From: a virus
Length of the DNA stretch: 33,310 nucleotides
Reading direction: 5' to 3' (one strand)
IMG/VR virus record: IMGVR_UViG_3300037222_000056
Location: 1 to 33,310 of that record
The notes below the pieces were generated by a model that saw nothing but the letters and a program-made list of their open reading frames with translations, searched no databases and had not been told where the DNA came from. Position numbers and translations under genes: made by a program. Positions 20,804 through 29,448 of this stretch are shown here, piece by piece; positions within the stretch are counted from its first letter, which is position 1; each line of letters starts with the position of its first letter.

Positions 20804-22230
20804 TGTGGGACGAATTTTCCGCCAAGAATATTGTTTGTGTCTAGGATGTGCTTATCTATGTCATCCAGTTTTTTTGCGGCCTGGCCCATCGGGTCTTCCG
20901 ATTTCTTGAGCATACCTTGCCCGGCTAAGTCATGCCGGATTCCCTGCGCTTCAGTGATCGAAGCAGCCGCGCCCGACACGTCACCCCTCGCCGTTTGATC
21001 CTTGGCCCGCGCCTCGTCCTCTTGCGCCTTTCGGGCCGCGTCGCGCTGAAATCCGGTGCCGCGCGTCCAATTGTTCGCAACCTGTCCAAGGGTCATTTTG
21101 GACTGCTCTTCGATGCTCTCCTTACTGCCTTCCACTAACTCCTTCCGCTGCTCCCTGAGTGCCACAAGCTGCTTTTCGTAGGTGAGCGTTTTGTCCGCCT
21201 GCTGGTTCAGTAATTCCTGCTTTTCAATCGACCCGTCAACAGCCTTGTTGATCCGGTCCTGAAGTGCCGCCATGTCCTGCTTTATCAGCATCGTCTTGCG
21301 CTCGCCGGTCGCAATTTCGATCTGAAATTGTCTCTCCTTCTCTGCCTGTTCGACCTGCAATTTTGAGACCGCAAGCTTTTCCTGCGTCACCTTTGAACTC
21401 AGTCCAAAGGCCCGATCCAACGCCACCTGAAGCTGTGCCTTTTTCTCGTCATATTTGACCGATTTCACATTGATCTTCAGAAGCTCACTATTCAGCGTAT
21501 AGACCCTTTTCAATGCGTACTCTAGGGCGGCAATCGGCCTCAGAGATTCCTCGTGGATCGCGTCATCCTTCTCCGACAGTTCGATCAGTTTCTTGCGCTT
21601 TTCAGCCTCGTCCTTTAAGAGTTCGGCCTTGGCTTCTAATGCCTTAAGGTTTCTCTCATCTCCCGCAGCCGTCTCCCCTGCTACGTTCCTGAATAGGCCA
21701 GCGAAATGAGCGATCATTTCGAACTGTGCCTTAAGAGGATTCCAACTACTCATGCCGCCCGCCGCCCCGCCTGCGGCATCCTGAATCTTACCGCCCATCC
21801 CCTTCGCATCTTTCGAGTCCTTGGCGCCCATGGCATCCGCGAAATCCTTTTTGTGATCCGCTAGAACCGCCGATGCCGATAGGGTCGATGCCCGAAGCCG
21901 ATTAAACGCCTCAGCCTCCCGGTCTGCAATCTCTCCGACCCGCTTCCATTCCTCTGAGTTCCCCCCTGTGAACATACTGGCGATGTTCTTGGCGAGTTCG
22001 GGAATATCCATACCCAGCCCAGTGAAAAGCCCCCTAAAGGCATCCCTGAGCCCGAGTTTTCGCTCGAATGTTCGGCTGAAACTCTGTCCGATGTCCCCGC
22101 CGGCCTTTTCGCCCTCCTTCTTGGTGTTCGCAACGAAGTCCTTGAAGGTGGATTTTGCGGACTGCAGCCCCTTCTTGTAGTCAGAGCTGTCCAAACCGAG
22201 CCGCGCTGTTACTCCTGGTCCGTATGACAT
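20800..22230 (-). CDS. Tail tape measure protein
   Basis: The 476-residue protein has the classical tape-measure N-terminus (ARLGLDSSDYKKGLQSAKSTF), then a region GLRDAFRGLFTGLGMDIP and a moderately hydrophobic Gly/Ala patch (residues ~150-185). Long charged helices with heptads (about 190-420) and an acidic/Lys C-terminal helix (AAKKLDDIDKHIL) follow. Tape measures set tail length at about 0.15 nm per residue, so a tail near 70 nm is expected. This is short for the type. It precedes the distal tail genes and follows the 197-residue gene with a 1-bp gap. Confidence 0.82.
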   Translation of the reverse strand: MSYGPGVTARLGLDSSDYKKGLQSAKSTFKDFVANTKKEGEKAGGDIGQSFSRTFERKLGLRDAFRGLFTGLGMDIPELAKNIASMFTGGNSEEWKRVGEIADREAEAFNRLRASTLSASAVLADHKKDFADAMGAKDSKDAKGMGGKIQDAAGGAAGGMSSWNPLKAQFEMIAHFAGLFRNVAGETAAGDERNLKALEAKAELLKDEAEKRKKLIELSEKDDAIHEESLRPIAALEYALKRVYTLNSELLKINVKSVKYDEKKAQLQVALDRAFGLSSKVTQEKLAVSKLQVEQAEKERQFQIEIATGERKTMLIKQDMAALQDRINKAVDGSIEKQELLNQQADKTLTYEKQLVALREQRKELVEGSKESIEEQSKMTLGQVANNWTRGTGFQRDAARKAQEDEARAKDQTARGDVSGAAASITEAQGIRHDLAGQGMLKKSEDPMGQAAKKLDDIDKHILDTNNILGGKFVPQ

Positions 22231-22231
22231 T

Positions 22232-22825
22232 TCAGTTCTTCGCGTTCAGGTTTTTCAGGTACTCAACTCGGAGGCGCAGGGCTTCGTTGCAGACCTGTCG
22301 ATATTTCGGGTCTGCCTCTTCGCGCACTCGGTTCATCTGCTGCCAGAGAATACGGAAGCTCGTGTCCATGGTCTGATCGACGGTCCAGTGGTACTTGATC
22401 CCGAAAATATGCACCCAATCCGACAGCCACGCCGAGCAAGGGAGTTTTGCGACCGGATTCGATGACGGCCGCGGCGCGTGCGCCCGGTGCAGGTACTCCC
22501 GACAGGCTACCACCGTAGGGCCATACTCGACAAAGCGCCTGAAACGAGCCAGAAACAAGGCCCTGCGCCAGCCCCCGCGACGGTTAAACTCCATGGAAAT
22601 CCGCCAGACGAACATTGCGAGATCCGCCGATGACGGCGCCTCATCGCAAAGCGCAACTCCGTTCCCGACGCCCTCAAGCTCGATCAACATCCGCGGCGTG
22701 AATGGGTTCACCTCGACCCCAGCAATCGGAGGCTCTATCCCGACGAACGCTTCAAGCTGCTCATCCCTGAATGCGTCCTCTGCTTCGCGAAGGCCGGGGA
22801 TCAACTCGTAAAGAGTCTGCCCCAT
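22232..22825 (-). CDS. Tail assembly protein, chaperone position
   Basis: The 197-residue, mainly helical protein (MGQTLYELIPGLREAEDAF at the start; RRGGWRRALFLARFRRFVEYGP in the middle) is located between the tube-like gene and the tape measure, where tail assembly chaperones (lambda G/GT) are found. Unlike lambda there is no visible slippery sequence or frameshift extension before the tape measure. Assignment is by position. Confidence 0.5.
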   Translation of the reverse strand: MGQTLYELIPGLREAEDAFRDEQLEAFVGIEPPIAGVEVNPFTPRMLIELEGVGNGVALCDEAPSSADLAMFVWRISMEFNRRGGWRRALFLARFRRFVEYGPTVVACREYLHRAHAPRPSSNPVAKLPCSAWLSDWVHIFGIKYHWTVDQTMDTSFRILWQQMNRVREEADPKYRQVCNEALRLRVEYLKNLNAKN

Positions 22826-22835
22826 ATTATGGCCT

Positions 22836-23192
22836 TCAGGCGTTGATCTTCTTTGAGAAGCCGATGTTGACGTAGGCGTAAGCGCCCGCCGTGTAAGTCT
22901 CGCCTACGGACGTGATCAGATACGTTCCCGCGGCCGCTGTTGCGGTCAGAGTGAAAGACGCACCGATAGCCGGTGCGACGGTCGTTGTAGCTGCGAGCTG
23001 GAGCTTACCGGTCCCCTTGGCGTTGCCAGGGACAATCGTTTGACCAATTGTGAGGCCATTGGCGTCCTTAATCTCGACTACTTGAGCGTCAATCGAGACT
23101 GTAAGATCCTCGCCGATATAGGTTACGGCTCCGAGTGTGATGGGGCTGTCAGGGATGCCGAATAGTTGTGTGCCGTCAGATGTTACAGACAT
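22836..23192 (-). CDS. Probable tail tube protein
   Basis: The 118-residue, almost entirely beta protein begins GTQLFGIPDSPITLGAVTYIGEDL and continues with alternating Thr/Ala/Val strands (KLQLAATTTVAPAIGASFTL). Small, beta-rich, few charges and just upstream of the chaperone-position gene and tape measure: this fits a tail tube or major tail subunit. No sequence motif is unique, so confidence is moderate. Confidence 0.55.
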   Translation of the reverse strand: MSVTSDGTQLFGIPDSPITLGAVTYIGEDLTVSIDAQVVEIKDANGLTIGQTIVPGNAKGTGKLQLAATTTVAPAIGASFTLTATAAAGTYLITSVGETYTAGAYAYVNIGFSKKINA

Positions 23193-23244
23193 TGTGGGAA
23201 TTATTCCTAGTCAGTTTCTGTTCACAAAAGGCGTCCTTGTTCAC

Positions 23245-23727
23245 TCACGCCGGCCACGCGCTATCACGGATGGCAAATTTCGCGTCGTAGTGGAGGCCGC
23301 TGCGGTCCTGCTCTTTTTCGTCGAGCATTGTGGGCGTTCCCCCGGTCGCGTAGAGCTGGAGGAGTTGCAGACACGGCATGTTGACCGAACTTATCACGTT
23401 CGCGGCCGGCGATAGCAGGTAGCGCACGAGCCCGCGGAACGGTCCGTGTTTCACGTCGTCCATGTTTCGGCTCGTCACCACGTCGACAAACAGCGTTCCG
23501 TCGAAGCCTATGGCCACCTGGCGGGGAGGAGTGCCCTTCATCCGGTACTGGTGCGGATCGTAGGAGCCGGTGACAAATCGCAGGATCACTCCGGGAGTCT
23601 GGATTCGCTCGGCGTCCCGGCTGACGAACACGTTTGAGATCCCGTTCGCCTTCAGGACTGCCGCAAAGGCGTCCTCGAATTGCGTCTCAAAATCGTAAAG
23701 GTCTTCAAAGCTGGCCGGTGTACTCAT
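23245..23727 (-). CDS. Tail terminator or minor tail protein
   Basis: This 160-residue alpha/beta protein starts with a helix (FEDLYDFETQFEDAFAAVLK), then strands (NVFVSRDAERIQTPGVILRFV) and a DGTLFVDVVTSR strand. An N-terminal helix followed by a sheet suits gpU-like tail terminators, and its place between the 265-residue neck gene and the tube supports that. ATG 23727 overlaps the upstream stop (ATGA). Confidence 0.5.
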   Translation of the reverse strand: MSTPASFEDLYDFETQFEDAFAAVLKANGISNVFVSRDAERIQTPGVILRFVTGSYDPHQYRMKGTPPRQVAIGFDGTLFVDVVTSRNMDDVKHGPFRGLVRYLLSPAANVISSVNMPCLQLLQLYATGGTPTMLDEKEQDRSGLHYDAKFAIRDSAWPA

Positions 23728-24521
23728 TGGGATATGTGGAAATTGCGATACCGTTTTGCGACCGTCTCCATAGAGTCAAAAACGCCCTTCTGTAGGTTTG
23801 TTGCGAAATACTGAATCCGGCCGGCGATGGCCAATTCGAGAAGTGCGCTGAAGTGGAGCTTGTTGCCGAACGGGAGGTTGTTCGTGAGCCGCGCGAAGAA
23901 CTTATCCGCGTCCTGCTCCTGCGTCCCCATGCCGTTATCGTAGCGGCGCCCGCTCGATGCCGTAGCCTCGCGCGCCTGTTTGATCGCTCGAGCGGATAGC
24001 TGCCCGCCGCCCTTGACGGTCTCCAGCTTGATCCCGAGCTTGTCGGCAATCTGAATCCACGATTGACGGGCGAGCCCTGCGGATCTCGCAATAAGGCCCG
24101 TCTGCTTGGATATTTGCCCCGGTACGTCAGCGACCGATGACTTAATCCGGGACCAATCGGAATCCGTCCAATGATTGAGATCGTGTTTGCCGCCTCCTGG
24201 ACCCATGGCCAAACGGAACTTACCGTTCGATTTAGGCCCGTTACTCCTAGCCCAAACACGGCCAAAAGGCTTCCCTTTCATTCCAATATTCATCGTAACG
24301 TCACCGCTGCCTTTTGCGCCTGTCAATCCAAGCCCCCGAATCGCTGCGCGCCGCGCTCGTTGCTCGATTTTGGAGCTATCAAGCACCGGCGTCCGAGCCG
24401 CGCACGTCTTTAGGATCACGCCCGCCTCAGCCAGAATGATCGCCTTCCGGTCCATGCCTGTAAGTTTCGCCATATCGTCAAGCGCCGCGGCCATGACCTT
24501 TTCAATGTCCGCCATGTCCAT
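23724..24521 (-). CDS. Neck or tail-completion protein (HK97 gp10-like position)
   Basis: The ATG at 24521, with GAGG 7 bases before it, gives 265 residues; an in-frame start at 24572 would overlap the previous gene by 43 bp. The N-terminus is helical (MADIEKVMAAALDDMAKLTG), then a basic segment (IEQRARRAAIRGLGL) and a long Gly/Lys-rich middle. The C-terminus is helical (LQKGVFDSMETVAKRYRNF). Length and order suit a tail-completion or neck protein. No firm family. Confidence 0.5.
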   Translation of the reverse strand: MDMADIEKVMAAALDDMAKLTGMDRKAIILAEAGVILKTCAARTPVLDSSKIEQRARRAAIRGLGLTGAKGSGDVTMNIGMKGKPFGRVWARSNGPKSNGKFRLAMGPGGGKHDLNHWTDSDWSRIKSSVADVPGQISKQTGLIARSAGLARQSWIQIADKLGIKLETVKGGGQLSARAIKQAREATASSGRRYDNGMGTQEQDADKFFARLTNNLPFGNKLHFSALLELAIAGRIQYFATNLQKGVFDSMETVAKRYRNFHISQ

Positions 24522-24529
24522 GGTTGGCC

Positions 24530-24838
24530 TCACGTCGAAACCTTTTTCAGTGCCATCATGACGCTCGACCAATCGATCTTCAGCCCGCGGATGGCGAACG
24601 TCCCAAAGCGGCCCCGCGTGATCTGCTCCTCAGTCTTTGGGAGTTGCGTCCATTGGTCGCGAGACGACACACAAATCATGTCCGCCTCGTCAGCGAAGCC
24701 GCCAAGCTCCATGACGCTCTTTTCGTCGACGGCTGAAAATACGCCGCTGTAATTCTTACCCTGAAACGTGAAAGGCTCGGCAAGGAACGGCTCCGCGTCG
24801 TGGAAAGCCGATTGAAGCATTGAGTGAAGTTCGTTCAT
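24530..24838 (-). CDS. Head-tail connector or stopper-like protein
   Basis: The 102-residue protein has an N-terminal helix (MNELHSMLQSAFHDAEPFLA), then strands with GKNYSGVFSAVDE, a region ADMICVSSRDQW, and a final strand-helix (FAIRGLKIDWSSVMMAL). Small beta-barrel stoppers that close the portal have this size. It is the first gene after the capsid terminator, so it may be made at a lower level than the capsid protein. Confidence 0.55.
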   Translation of the reverse strand: MNELHSMLQSAFHDAEPFLAEPFTFQGKNYSGVFSAVDEKSVMELGGFADEADMICVSSRDQWTQLPKTEEQITRGRFGTFAIRGLKIDWSSVMMALKKVST

Positions 24839-24851
24839 TTTCGATTTGCAT

Positions 24852-24880
24852 AAAAAGCCCGCCCGGACTCCCGAGCGGGC
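24852..24880 (-). terminator. Rho-independent terminator after the capsid gene
   Basis: On the minus strand a 10-bp stem (24880-24871 with 24866-24857, one G-U pair, four-base loop) is followed by five Ts (24856-24852). It lies in the 79-bp gap between the major capsid gene and the neck gene, so readthrough would set tail-gene expression. Confidence 0.88.
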
Positions 24881-24917
24881 TTAACCCTATGAACTTAACC
24901 CGCAACCGTCGAATGGC

Positions 24918-25874
24918 TCAGGCGTACTGAGTGCCGATCAGCGTGCCAGCCCGCGAATTCGTGATCGAAGGCAGCGTGCTCTTAAGCGCACGGATGACGT
25001 TCGATTTCTTGGGCTCGTCGCGATAGCTCTGGATGTTGAAGAGCGGGCCTTCCTTCTCCCAATAGAACGTCCGGCCGATGCCGCCCGCGAGCAACTGTCC
25101 GGGCTGGCAGTTGAGAACGCCGATGTAGGCCGTGCCCCAGATGGAGTTGATGTTCGCGTTCGCCCCCAGCTCTGACTGGTTGACGTAGGCATCAGGGATC
25201 AGCACGTTCTTGATGCCGTGCGACTCGAAAGCCATCTGGATCGTGTTTCCGGTGACGCGGGCGCCGGGATTGACCGAGCCGGCGACGAAGTTGCGCATAT
25301 CCGTGCAGACGCGGATGCGATCGTACACGATGCCGGGGATGACCAGCGTGTTCGGTGCTTCACCCAATCCCTTGACGACGCGGATCGCGGCGAGGATGTC
25401 CTCGACCGGGCTCATCGTGGCGATATTGGCCTGGGTGTAAGCAGTGAGGCTGTTTTTCGCAGTGAAGTTGCCCGTGTTGAACACCGTCGCGGCAACGTCC
25501 ATTTCGTGCGAGCGGAGAAGCCGGTCCGATGCGTCCTTGGCGTAGAACGCCTCGACCGCGAAGTAATCTTCGTAGGTCAAGGTAATCTCGTCAGGCAGAA
25601 GAACCTCTTCTCCGACCTGCTGGAGTGTGGCAGTGAGGTCGCCGATTGCGCCCTGGCGGCGGTCGAAATTCGCGCCGGGAGTGCGTTTCTTGCCGGTCGC
25701 CCGCATCAGGTCGCCCTGTGCAATGGTGATCTTTGGGACGTGCAGGGTGAGCTGCTTCGAAGGAGCCGGCGGAAGAATCCTGAGCCCGACGAACTGGTCG
25801 GCATTGGTCGCGCCTTCAGTGATCAGGTCGGAAAGTTCCTCGCGGGGAGCTGCAACTGTATTTTGGTAGATCAT
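24918..25874 (-). CDS. Major capsid protein (lambda E-like, HK97 fold)
   Basis: The 318-residue protein starts MIYQNTVAAPREELSDLITE, followed by GLRILPPAPSKQ and a central part with YFAVEAFYAKDASDR and DVAATVFNTGNF, then APNTLVIPGIVYDRI and a C-terminal core (IWGTAYIGVL). These are the hallmarks of the major capsid protein E family, about the usual length (lambda E is 341). It should form the icosahedral shell. The decoration protein gene is directly upstream and a terminator directly downstream, the standard order. Confidence 0.88.
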   Translation of the reverse strand: MIYQNTVAAPREELSDLITEGATNADQFVGLRILPPAPSKQLTLHVPKITIAQGDLMRATGKKRTPGANFDRRQGAIGDLTATLQQVGEEVLLPDEITLTYEDYFAVEAFYAKDASDRLLRSHEMDVAATVFNTGNFTAKNSLTAYTQANIATMSPVEDILAAIRVVKGLGEAPNTLVIPGIVYDRIRVCTDMRNFVAGSVNPGARVTGNTIQMAFESHGIKNVLIPDAYVNQSELGANANINSIWGTAYIGVLNCQPGQLLAGGIGRTFYWEKEGPLFNIQSYRDEPKKSNVIRALKSTLPSITNSRAGTLIGTQYA

Positions 25875-25922
25875 GGCTTTTCAGTTTTGATTCTTTTGGT
25901 CTTGGTCATTTTGCCGTGATCG

Positions 25923-26315
25923 TTAGGTTTTGCAGTAAACCACGATGCCGGTCGCGCTCGCGGGAGGCGTGACGCAATAGCCGAGGATCTGAGTCCCGGC
26001 GACGTTCGTGACGCCGCCTGCGTTGTCAGGGTAGAGAGCGTCAGCGGCTGCCATCGTGGTAGTCGCGTTGCCGAGCTGCGTGCCCGGGGCATTGCGGAAC
26101 TTGATCGTGCCCCACTGGCCGGCGGTGATCGTCTGCATCGCCACGCCAATCCCGATGTCACTTGCGGTGCAGACCTGCAGGAAGGGCTGGCCGTCCGATG
26201 CGGCGAAAGCCGCGAATTTCACGCGGGCGTAAATATTGATGTCGGCCTGGCCGGGATCGGCGTAGAAAGTGCCGTAGCTGCCGTCATTCGTGGTTTTGTT
26301 GTAGTACGAGGACAT
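25923..26315 (-). CDS. Capsid decoration protein-like
   Basis: The 130-residue, beta-rich, Gly/Ala/Thr protein contains SDGQPFLQVCTASDIGIGVA and a middle AGQWGTIKFRNAPGT. It lies between the protease/scaffold and the capsid gene, where lambda gpD lies. It presumably binds the expanded capsid surface. The lambda D family itself is shorter; this resembles longer DUF2190-like decoration proteins. Confidence 0.62.
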   Translation of the reverse strand: MSSYYNKTTNDGSYGTFYADPGQADINIYARVKFAAFAASDGQPFLQVCTASDIGIGVAMQTITAGQWGTIKFRNAPGTQLGNATTTMAAADALYPDNAGGVTNVAGTQILGYCVTPPASATGIVVYCKT

Positions 26316-26361
26316 TTGAGAGATGAGTTATCGTTTCGGTTTTTGGTGAATGGATCGCGCG

Positions 26362-27504
26362 TTACTTCGCCACGCCCTTGGAAGTCAGATGGAGTCGGTA
26401 GGATTCCGGGTTTTCGTGCTGGACCTTCGCTTGGAGTTCGAACGCACCCAGCTTCAGGCCGCTCGCCTTCGCCTCGGCGACAAGCTCCAGATAGGTCTTG
26501 GCCTTCTGGGTCGCCGGGTCTTTTCCGGGATCGCCCGAGACGGCTTTGACGTCGCCGGCCTTCGTGCCGAGCGCCGCAGCTTCTTGCTTGAGTTCGAGGC
26601 GCATCGCGTTGACGGCCTTCGTGACGCCGGCCTGGATCTGCGTTTCGAGACTGGCGGCAGCAGCGGCCGCGGGATCGTCAGCAGCCGGAGCAGCGGGCTT
26701 GGACCCGTCGAGCAACTTCTGGTGCGCGTCGATGAGTTTCTGGTGTGCGTCTTTCAGGCCAGCGTATTGCGCGGCAAGCTCCTTGTTGGAAGCTTCCACC
26801 GCATCACACCGGGCCGAAATCGTCTTGATGGCATCAGCCATCTTTTCGGAGTCGATTGGAGGATTCTGTGTTTTGTCAGCCATTGGTTTGGGTGGGTCTA
26901 TTCGGCCCGGTTGATTTATCTTTACGTCAAGAGCTTCGCTGTTCACTTCGCGCCCGCGTGACATGAACATGCCGTCCGGGGTGATCGCGCCTTCGTCAAC
27001 CACGTCGACGGATCGGATTTCATCGATCCGCATGACTGCCGCGTCCTTCGTGATTTCGAATGACGGCAGGAAATCAATCGACATGCCAATCAGCGTCGGG
27101 GTATCCAGACTGATTTCGAGAATCGCCGCCCGCTGCGTGCAGGAGTCGTTGATGTGAATATCAGCGACAACGCGCCCGTCGTCCGTCTTGTGAAAATTGT
27201 CAGCCGACCCGACCCGCGCTGCGATTGAATCGTCATGGTCGATCCTGACGCGGAGCTTTCCGCCGGCCGCTTCTACGGCAGTGATCAGCGTGTCAAGGGT
27301 CGTTTCGTCAGTCGTTGCGGGGAGCTTTCTACGAGCCTGCGTAGGGTCGAGAGTCCAGTTTCCGTTCCCGTCAACCATAATAAACTTTCCGGTCGCAATG
27401 ACTCCCGCTTTGGCGACGGTGACTCCGCGCAGAATGCCGGCGGTCGAATCAACCTGCCCCACGGAAAGCTGGAAAGAAATCGACTGGTCCAATTCGGCGA
27501 TCAT
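26362..27504 (-). CDS. Prohead protease with C-terminal scaffold region
   Basis: The 380-residue protein has an N-terminal domain (1-185) with the protease pattern: His90 in RIDHDDS, Ser142 in GMSIDFLPS, and a third strand RSVDVVDEGA (164-173), matching the order of the HK97/U35-type Ser-His prohead proteases. Residues 220-270 form a coiled coil (AVEASNKELAAQYAGLKDAH), then a Pro/Ala linker and a helical tail ending SYRLHLTSKGVAK-like. This is the usual fusion of protease and scaffold that matures the prohead. Gene order between portal and capsid agrees. Confidence 0.75.
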   Translation of the reverse strand: MIAELDQSISFQLSVGQVDSTAGILRGVTVAKAGVIATGKFIMVDGNGNWTLDPTQARRKLPATTDETTLDTLITAVEAAGGKLRVRIDHDDSIAARVGSADNFHKTDDGRVVADIHINDSCTQRAAILEISLDTPTLIGMSIDFLPSFEITKDAAVMRIDEIRSVDVVDEGAITPDGMFMSRGREVNSEALDVKINQPGRIDPPKPMADKTQNPPIDSEKMADAIKTISARCDAVEASNKELAAQYAGLKDAHQKLIDAHQKLLDGSKPAAPAADDPAAAAAASLETQIQAGVTKAVNAMRLELKQEAAALGTKAGDVKAVSGDPGKDPATQKAKTYLELVAEAKASGLKLGAFELQAKVQHENPESYRLHLTSKGVAK

Positions 27505-27522
27505 TACAACCGCCGCCCGTGT

Positions 27523-29061
27523 TCACTCGGGATTTGCTGGCACCGGCGGTGCACCTGACTGATCCCCGCCGGGCTTTGGGGTTTGATTCGGGAAACGCTT
27601 TGAGATAAACGGCAGGACTTCCTCTATCGGGATTCCAAGCTCCGAGGAAAGCTCCTTCGCCGCCATGAGAACCGCCCGCGCGTTCTTGACGTTCTGCGCT
27701 CGGATGTCGTCCATGTCCCGCCCATTGTCGTTCGCGTATTCGTCAGGCCCGAGCAGACCGGCCTCGATAAGTGCAATGTCAGCCGTCGTCTCGCGCCCGT
27801 AATCGACGGAGATTGTTCGCCCCATGTTCCACGAGCCGGCGAAGCGGGAAAGCGAGAACGCCAGCCCCGGGAATGCCGACAGGTCGAGCAATCCTGAATC
27901 AATCCCTTTCTGGACCATGCGATTTTTCAGCGGATTGAGCAGCGTCCGCTTGAGCTGGCGTTTCTCTTCCTCGAATGTGCGCTCCGCTTTGGAAACGTAG
28001 AACCGCTGAACCACGCCGCCAGTCTCAGAGCGATAAACGAACTCGTAAGGGATTCGGCAACCCACCGCGATGTCCCGTTTCAGCTCGGAAACCACTGGCA
28101 GGAATTGCGCGTTCGGGAAGTCGTTCGGGTACTCAACAATCCCCTCGTCGAGCTTGATGTAGTTCTGCTGCACCCCGTCGACCATGGTCTGAACCGCGCG
28201 CGGGCCAAGGCCGGCGGCGGCATTCGCCCCGGCGGACCCAGGATAGCCGTTTTGCATCGGCCGGCCCTGCTCATTCTTCACAATCGGGAGCTGGGAGGCG
28301 CGCCACTTGATGTTCAGCTTTGAGAACTCGACGATTTGATCGACGTCCATCGCGTGCCGGATGCCGTTGCGGAAAGCGGTCACGCCGTGGTATTGCTCGA
28401 ATCGGAACGGATCGTAGAAGTGGATGAAGGCGTTCGCCTCGACGTCTTCTTGGAATTCGTAGGCATTCAGCTTGGGAAGCCTCTTGTAAATCTGGTAGAG
28501 AACTGGCGCCCCTGTCTTTTCGTCGACCAGTATCCCGTTGTAATTACTCGGCCCGATGTTCGCGCCGACAAGCGGGTTTCCGATGCGGTCCGATGAGTAG
28601 TAAACGACTTTCAGGGAGTCGCCTGAATCGACGATCTGAAACCCGGCCTCTCCGTCGCGCTTCTTCGTGCGGATGGCAAGCCGCGCAATCGTCGAGAGGT
28701 CAAGCCGCTGCGAGAGGTCACAGGCGTCAAACTGCCATTCGAGAAAGTTGCGAATCACCTTGTCCGCATCCGGGTTGCCGGTCGTTGGCAGGTATTTCAG
28801 TTCCCCCACCACGAATGTTTCGAAGTCCGAAAGGATACCTTCGACGAAAGGGAAGTCCTCTTCCATCTGCCGAGCGTACCGGATCAACACGATCCGCTCA
28901 AACGCCTGCCGGAAGTCCTCCGGCGTGCTGAGAATATTCGCCGATGGCCGATTGATCCCCGGCTCTGCTCCGGCATAGAGTTTCATCCGGTCCTTGACCA
29001 TTTGCCGGTCAAGACGCCACTGGCCTGTCATGATGCTGTGCGCGAAGTCTGTGAATGTCAT
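27523..29061 (-). CDS. Portal protein, lambda gpB type
   Basis: The 512-residue protein shows the portal layout: RQAFERIVLIRYARQMEED (stem helices), a DGEAGFQIVDSGD crown strand region and ANAFIHFYDPFRFEQYHGVT, the latter matching the H-x-F-x-P-x-R-x-x-Q-x-R/H-G-V/I segment of lambda-type portals. Then come VSELKRDIAVGCRIPYEF and a C-terminal helical tail with a disordered Pro-rich end (PNQTPKPGGDQ). It should form the dodecameric DNA channel. It overlaps no neighbour; the joiner-like gene ends 5 bp upstream. Confidence 0.88.
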   Translation of the reverse strand: MTFTDFAHSIMTGQWRLDRQMVKDRMKLYAGAEPGINRPSANILSTPEDFRQAFERIVLIRYARQMEEDFPFVEGILSDFETFVVGELKYLPTTGNPDADKVIRNFLEWQFDACDLSQRLDLSTIARLAIRTKKRDGEAGFQIVDSGDSLKVVYYSSDRIGNPLVGANIGPSNYNGILVDEKTGAPVLYQIYKRLPKLNAYEFQEDVEANAFIHFYDPFRFEQYHGVTAFRNGIRHAMDVDQIVEFSKLNIKWRASQLPIVKNEQGRPMQNGYPGSAGANAAAGLGPRAVQTMVDGVQQNYIKLDEGIVEYPNDFPNAQFLPVVSELKRDIAVGCRIPYEFVYRSETGGVVQRFYVSKAERTFEEEKRQLKRTLLNPLKNRMVQKGIDSGLLDLSAFPGLAFSLSRFAGSWNMGRTISVDYGRETTADIALIEAGLLGPDEYANDNGRDMDDIRAQNVKNARAVLMAAKELSSELGIPIEEVLPFISKRFPNQTPKPGGDQSGAPPVPANPE

Positions 29062-29066
29062 GGGCG

Positions 29067-29396
29067 TCAGCCAACGAGGCCGGTCGGAGTACCTGGATCA
29101 CCGCAAGGGGCTTGCTGCCCACCGTAGCGGTTGAAATTGGGGCGGACGTGTTCGACGGGATCGGAGATGCCCAGCTCGTCCGCCAGCCCGTTGATAAGCC
29201 GAATCAGGTCAGCCGTGTCCATCACGGTCAGCCCGTAGCTCTGAGCCGCAGAGCTGCCTTGAATGACTCTGCCGGTCATCCGCTTCAGGTACTCGGCTTT
29301 CGCCGCCGCAAATATTGATGCCCGGTCGTCTCCGTTGAAGACGCCTTTATTCAAGGTGGATGGCATTACCCATAGGTCTGTGTTCACTTGTGCCAC
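29067..29396 (-). CDS. Small head-tail joining-like protein
   Basis: The 109-residue frame starts with GTG at 29396; the next in-frame GTG (residue 4) is an alternative. It includes ASIFAAAKAEYLKRMTGRVI and the sequence TVMDTADLIRLINGLADELG, a helix resembling the ADL helix of gpW-family head-tail joining proteins. It ends in a Gly/Pro tail. It sits just upstream of the portal, as lambda W does. The match is partial. Confidence 0.55.
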   Translation of the reverse strand: MAQVNTDLWVMPSTLNKGVFNGDDRASIFAAAKAEYLKRMTGRVIQGSSAAQSYGLTVMDTADLIRLINGLADELGISDPVEHVRPNFNRYGGQQAPCGDPGTPTGLVG

Positions 29397-29448
29397 ACGT
29401 CATCGCTTGGCACCGACTACCCCCACGGCCAAGAATTATCCCAGCCGA

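Noticed and set aside
20800-22825. Programmed frameshift between the chaperone-position gene and the tape measure
   Set aside because: No lambda-like slippery sequence before the stop at 22232 and no extended second frame before the tape measure start at 22230.
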